A stretch of 64,000 nucleotides of DNA from Corydoras sp. C115 (lineage: Eukaryota; Chordata; Actinopteri; Siluriformes; Callichthyidae). Positions 45,401 through 51,781 of the stretch are shown here, one piece after another. The DNA is taken from the NCBI GenBank assembly GCA_019802505.1, contig JAFMOC010000500.1, positions 62,001-126,000 of the forward strand, in the 5' to 3' direction. The notes under the pieces are model-generated. The model was not told the DNA's origin, did no database searches, and saw nothing but the letters and a program-made list of their open reading frames with translations. Made by a program: the position numbers and the translations under genes. Numbering within the stretch: the stretch's first letter is position 1; the number at the start of each line of letters is the position of its first letter.

Positions 45401-48400
45401 TACGAGGTGGATATCAATGGGCCTGAGATGCTGGAGTGCAAGTACAAGGTAAAGGGTCACATTCTGTCTATAATAATGACCTTCGCAAAAAGGACCCTAC
45501 AGAGGTACCCCCCCTCCCCATGGACTTACAATTTACCCCATAACCCATACCCTTTGTGCTTTCAGGTTGCCGTGTCTGAATCCGCTCAGCTGAAAGAGGA
45601 ACTGAAGACTCTAAAGGATGAATACTCAACCTGCCGGGTTCAACTGGAGGAGAAGCAGGTTCACCTGGAGAGCCAGGTCACATCGCTGCGTTCCAAGCTG
45701 AGCGCCCTGGAGTGCAGCAGCCGTGCCGAGCAGGAGCAGGTGGCGCGCCTGGAAAAAGAGTTGCGCCAAGCCAGCGAGGTAGCCGGCGAGAGCCAGGGTA
45801 GCCTGAGCGTGGCGCAGGACGAGCTGGCGACTTTCAGCGAAGAGCTCGCCAACCTGTACCACCACGTCTGCATGTGCAACAACGAGACCCCCAGCCGCGT
45901 CATGCTCGACTTCTACCGCGAAGGCAAAGCCAACGCCAACACCCCCATCCGCGGCAGCCCAGAGGGCCGCGGGCGTCGCTCGCCCATCCTGCTGACCCGT
46001 GGCCTGTTTCCCAGCCCCGAAGCTGATTCCCCCTCCCCCGTCTCATCCCCGGTGGCGGACCCGCGCAAGGAACCAATGAACATCTACAACCTCGTCGCCA
46101 TCATCCGCGATCAGATCAGGCACCTGCAGCTGGCCGTGGACCGCAGCACCGAGCTGTCCCGCCAGCGCCTGGCTTCCGCCGAGCTCGGCCTCGCCGCCGA
46201 CCGCGACCACGAAGCCAGCGTGGAGGAGATCCTCAAGCTCAAGTCGCTCCTCAGCACCAAGAGGGAGCAGATTGCCACATTGAGAACCGTCCTGAAGGCC
46301 AACAAGCAGGTCAGAGTCGTATTCTCGCTTTTCTCCCATTATTTGTTACTTAGTTGAGTTGAGGTGCTGTAGTGCCGTGCCGTCGTCCAATCTCGATGTC
46401 CGACTGTCTTACAGACGGCTGAGGTTGCGCTGGCCAACCTGAAGAGCAAGTACGAGAATGAAAAGGCCATGGTGACCGAGACCATGATGAAGCTGCGCAA
46501 CGAACTCAAGGCCCTGAAAGAGGACGCAGCCACCTTCTCCTCCCTCAGAGCCATGTTTGCCACCCGGTACGACTGCACCTGCACCACCACGGTCACAGAA
46601 CCACATATGATGTTCATCGTGCCATGCTTATCATGATAATGGTGGCATGATGTGCGGATTACTATATTTACTAGTATGTTTTTGGACTTACATGGGAAGA
46701 ACATGCAAATGCCACACTAAAAGAACTCCCTAACCAGGAACCAAACCTGGACCATATTCATTATGGGGAAGGAGTTCTAAACAAACATACTAATCAAGTC
46801 ATTCTGTTACCCTAATCCTTAGTGGTTAGCATGTTCTCCTCTCAGCACTAGGGATTCCCGGTTCAAATCCCCATCTGGGTGGAGTTTCCATGTTCTCCCC
46901 GTGTCTGCGTGGGTTTCATCCGGGTTATCCGGTTTCCTCCCACAGTCCAAAAACATGGATCAAGTCAATTGAGTTCTCCAAATTGCCCCATATAGAGTGC
47001 GTTTGTGTGTCTGTGTGAGTGAGTGTGTGTCCAGCGATAGATTGGCGCCCTGTCCTGGGTCTATCTGCCCAGCGCTCGAAACGTTCTCCCCTGGATGGGC
47101 ATGGGGAACCCCCCCCCCGCGACCCTAATATAGGATAAAGCGGAAGATAATGGATGGATGTTACCCTAATTATGGCCGTATGCCTTACTAGAGCCTATCC
47201 CAGCAGTCTTGGCATCAAGGTCTGGAAATACACAGTACAGGTTACATGGTGGGCGGCATGGTGGCTAAGTGGTTGGCATGTTCTCCTCTCAGCACTAGGG
47301 ATTCTCGGTTCGAATCCCCATCTGGGTGGAGTTTCCATGTTCTCCCCGTGTCCGCGTGGGTTTCCTCCGGGTTCTCCGGTTTCCTCCCACAGTCCAAAAA
47401 CATGGATCAAGTCAATTGAGATCTCCAAATTGCCCCATATAGTGTGTTTGTGTGAGTGAATGAGTGCCCAGCGATAGATTGGCGCCCTGTCCTGGGTGCA
47501 TCTGCCCAGCGCCCGAGACGTTCTCCCCTGGATGGGCATGGAGAACCCCCCCCCCTTCCCATAGACATGAGCATATTTGCATTTAGGAGGCAGTTTATCA
47601 GCTTATTGATCTTTATTCACCCTAGAGTATGGAAAGAAAGCGGTCAGGCATGGGAAGAACATGCCAATCTTGTCTACCCTGCACAAAAAATATCATCTTG
47701 TTGTGTGGTTTGGGTTTCTTTTCCTTTTTGACCAAACCCTAAAGCCATTTAATGCCTTTTTATTGTATGGAAATGTCATATAGTGGTCCAAAAAATGGGA
47801 GGAGCCTTCCATTTCAATGCAAATGAGTTAATGAGGCTTTGTGCTCGAATCAGTTTCTGCTTCATTAATACAGAAAAAACACAAATAAAAGGATTATTAT
47901 GTAAAGTAGGTCTTAAAGTCCCACCCCCTGATACTATACTTTATTCTAATGACCCGGCGCTGAACCTCAGCTCATTTGCATATCGGTTTATTGTGCATTT
48001 CAGCCTTTCTTTCCTCCTGTATGGTGGTGTGTATGGCTGTAAGTCTTCTGCACTCTGCATGATTATATAGAGACCACACAAAAGAACCTCACACACCCCT
48101 CTGCTGCTCCAGGGCCTCCACCAGTCAGTGTTTTCCTTCTCAACCCCCTTTTCCCGGGAAACCCCCTCCCTTCACCCTGAAGTATTCTGATGGATGGTTC
48201 CCAAAAGACTAAGGCTTAATGGTGCTGCATTGATTTCCATTGTTGTCTGCGTGCCCGTCTGGGTCAGACCGATCGCAAACACGGGGTCAGACGAGACCCT
48301 CGCTTTCATTTTCCATACAAGGGAGACCTCGGTGCCTCTGTCTACACGCTGGGGAACAACATTCATCCCCGTGGGAATCGCCACGGAGGCTCATCGAGCA

Positions 48401-51294
48401 GTGCAGCCAATCAGAGAGAGTCCTGAGAAACGGGGTCTATTCTCAGCTCTAGGGATTCCCGGTTCGAATCCCTATCTGGGTGGAGTTTTCATGTTCTCCC
48501 TGTGTCCGCGTGGGTTTCCTCCGGGTTCTCCGGTTTCCTCCCACAGTCCAAAAACATGGATAAAGTCAATTGAGTTCTCCAAATTGCCCCATATAGAGTG
48601 TGTCTGTGTGAGTGAGTGTGTGTCCAGAGATGGATTGGCGTCCTGTCCTGGGTGTATCTGCCCAGCGCTTGAAACGTTCTCCACTGGATGGGCATGGGGA
48701 ACCCCACTGCGACCCTAATAGAGGATAAAGCGGGAGATAATGGATGAATGAATATTATACAGACACCCTTTTAAGCAGTCAGATGTCCTAAAATGCACTG
48801 TATATAAGGATCTAAGAGGACTAGAAAAGATATATGGTTTAATTTCTGGGACAAACAAGGTTCTTCCTGTGTACAGTTTGCATGTTCTCAATTCCAAACA
48901 ATGTCACCAGGTCAACTGTGACATATTCCAGCAGAATGTGGTTTCTGGATCTGATCTCGATCTGAGATTACCGTATTTTCCGGACCATAAGGCGCACCGT
49001 ATTATAAGGCGCAGTCTGAATTACGGACTCTATTTCTGTACGGTACTTATTCTGTACGGCAGCGTATTATAAGGCACTTGCTAAAACATACGATCTACAA
49101 GAAAAGTAAAGGATGCAAAACGCTGATTTATAATTGAAGTTTATTCTATTTGACAAAACACACATTATTTTAATCACTCTTCTCCCACAAATCCATCAAA
49201 GTCCTCGTCTTCTGTGTCTGAATTAAAAAGCTGTTTCTCTATCGAGCACTCCGGGTTCCCTCTCATCAATATCTGAGTCAGTTTCGTCGCCAGGCGGCCG
49301 TTCAGCGATGATCCCGGCTTTCGTGAAAGCTCGGACGACGGTTACAGCAGAAACCTCAGCCCAGGCATCCACAATCCATTCACAGACGGTGGCGTAACTC
49401 GCCGCCGCCGCCGCCTCCCGAGTTTTAGTAAACGTGTGTTCCCCGTCTATCATCCATCGCTCCCACGCCGCCCGCAACTTTACTTTAAACACCCCGTTTA
49501 CACCAATGTCCAGCGGTCGGAGTTCTTTATTTAATCCTCCCGGAATGACGGCGAGCTCCGAATTAATTTTCTTCACTCGGCTTTTCTGTGAGATGAGCGC
49601 GCATGGAGCCGCAGATCAGCAGGGACGGTGATGTGTGGAAAAAACCACCCGGTCGCACAACAATACGTTTATAGATTTTGGAACTCAGTATACATATAAG
49701 GCGCACCGGATTATAAGGCGCACGTCCGATTTCTGGGAAAATTTTAGGCTTTTAGGTGCGCCTTATAGTCCGTAAAATACGGTAGGCTCCTAAAAACAGA
49801 TTCTGCACTGGGACAACCATCCTCTCATAAGTGTTACTACATGCCAACTGCCTCACATAATCATAGGAGGGATTTATGGTGTATAGCGATGATGTTCCTT
49901 TGATGTTCTGCAGGTGTAGTGCATGTTACCTCCTGTCCCGCTCGGAGGCGAAGGGAGTCACCTGTTAACTGTTTTTATGAGGGTGTGGTAAACGGAGACG
50001 CATTGGGGAATATATGGCCTTCAGGACATGCGTATAATATTAATTAATACATGTATCAAAAGCGCCCTCTGGTGTTGGAACTGTTAGAATTTCGAAACTC
50101 CTCAGCCCCCTGAATCACTGTAGCAAAAAAAATTAATCATCGCTAATAAATAAAATCCATCCATTATCTTTCGCTTTATCCTCTATTAGGGTCGCAGGGC
50201 GGTTCCTCATGCCCATCCAGGGGAGAACGTTTCGGGCGCTTGGCAGATACACCCAGGACAGGGCACCAATCTATCGCTGGGCACACACTCACTCACACAG
50301 ACACACTCTATATGGGGCAATTTGGAGATCTAATTGACTTGATCCATGTTTTTGGACTGTGGGAGGAAACCGGAGAACCCGGAGGAAACCCACACAGACA
50401 CGGGGAGAACCTGGAATCACTAGCGCTGAGAGGCCATCGTGCCGCCCATAAATAAAATTCTTCATTCATTATGTTCTACTTTATCCTCTATTAGGGTTGC
50501 GGTGGGGTTCCCCATGCCCATCCAGGGGAGAACGTTTGGGCGCTGGGCAGATACACCCAGGACAGGACGCCAATCTATCGCTGGGCACACACTCACTCAC
50601 ACAGACACACACTATATGGGGCAATTTGGAGAAGTCAATTGACTTGATCCATGTTTTTGGACTGTGGGAGGAAAGCGGAGAACCCGGAGGAAACCCACGC
50701 GGACGCGGGGAGAACGTGGAAACTCCACCCAGATTGGGATTCGAACCTGGAATCCCTAGTGCTGAGAGGAGAACATGCTAACCACTAAGCCACCATGCCG
50801 CCCATAAACAAAATCGTCAGACATTATTATTTAACGTTTGTTTGAGCAACAATCTGAATTCTGAAACCAAAAGCCAGGGATGAATTAGTCACCGGTTTCT
50901 CGGCGCCCTCTGCTGGACATCAGTTCGAAGTACAACTGTCTTTCTTCAGCGCTTCATTTCTATCTTTTCTAATTGTTTCTCTATTGTGCTTTCTTTTGTA
51001 TTTTCTCTCTCTCTTGCAATTTTCTCGTTTTTCACCCTCTTACTTGTTTTCTCACTTGTTTTCTCTCACTCTCCTGATTGCTCAAGTGCTCTAAATATCT
51101 CTCCTGTTCTTTTGCTCACGCTTTCTTGCACTCTTTCTCTTTTTTGACTCTCTCTCTCTCTCTTACACTCTCACTCCATCATGCTTGCTTTTCTTGTGCT
51201 CTCTCACGTTCTTTTTTTGCTTTTCCTTTTATTATCTTGTTTTCTCTCTCTTTCTCTCTCTCTTGCACTCTTTCTCATTTTTGACCTATATTTT

Positions 51295-51349
<55 letters not shown>

Positions 51350-51577
51350 CTCTTACTCCATCATGCTTGCTTTTCTTGTGCTCTCTCACGTTCTTTTTTT
51401 GCTTTTCCTTTTATTATCTTGTTTTCTCTCTCTTTCTCTCTCTCTTGCACTCTTTCTCATTTTTGACCTATATTTTGGTCTTTCTCTCTCTCTCTCTCTT
51501 ACACTCTCACTCCATCATGCTTGCTTTTATTTTGCTCTCTCACGTTCTTTTTTGCTTTTCCTTTTATTATCTTGTTT

Positions 51578-51616
<39 letters not shown>

Positions 51617-51745
51617 TGCACTCTTTCTCATTTTTGACCTATATTTTGGTCTTTCTCTCTCTCTCTCTTACACTCTCACTCCATCATGCTTGCTTTTCTT
51701 GTGCTCTCTCATGTTCTTTTTTTGCTTTTCCTTTTATTATCTTGT

Positions 51746-51781
<36 letters not shown>

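Noticed and set aside
45287..46357. A single 356-codon gene
   Set aside because: It joins bicd2 exons 6 and 7 through a 117-nt intron with good GTAAAG and TTTCAG sites; family alignment shows the intron segment is not coding by default.
49223..49576. A functional domesticated transposase gene
   Set aside because: Only the C-terminal end remains, wholly inside TIRs with TA flanks; no DNA-binding domain or full catalytic triad.
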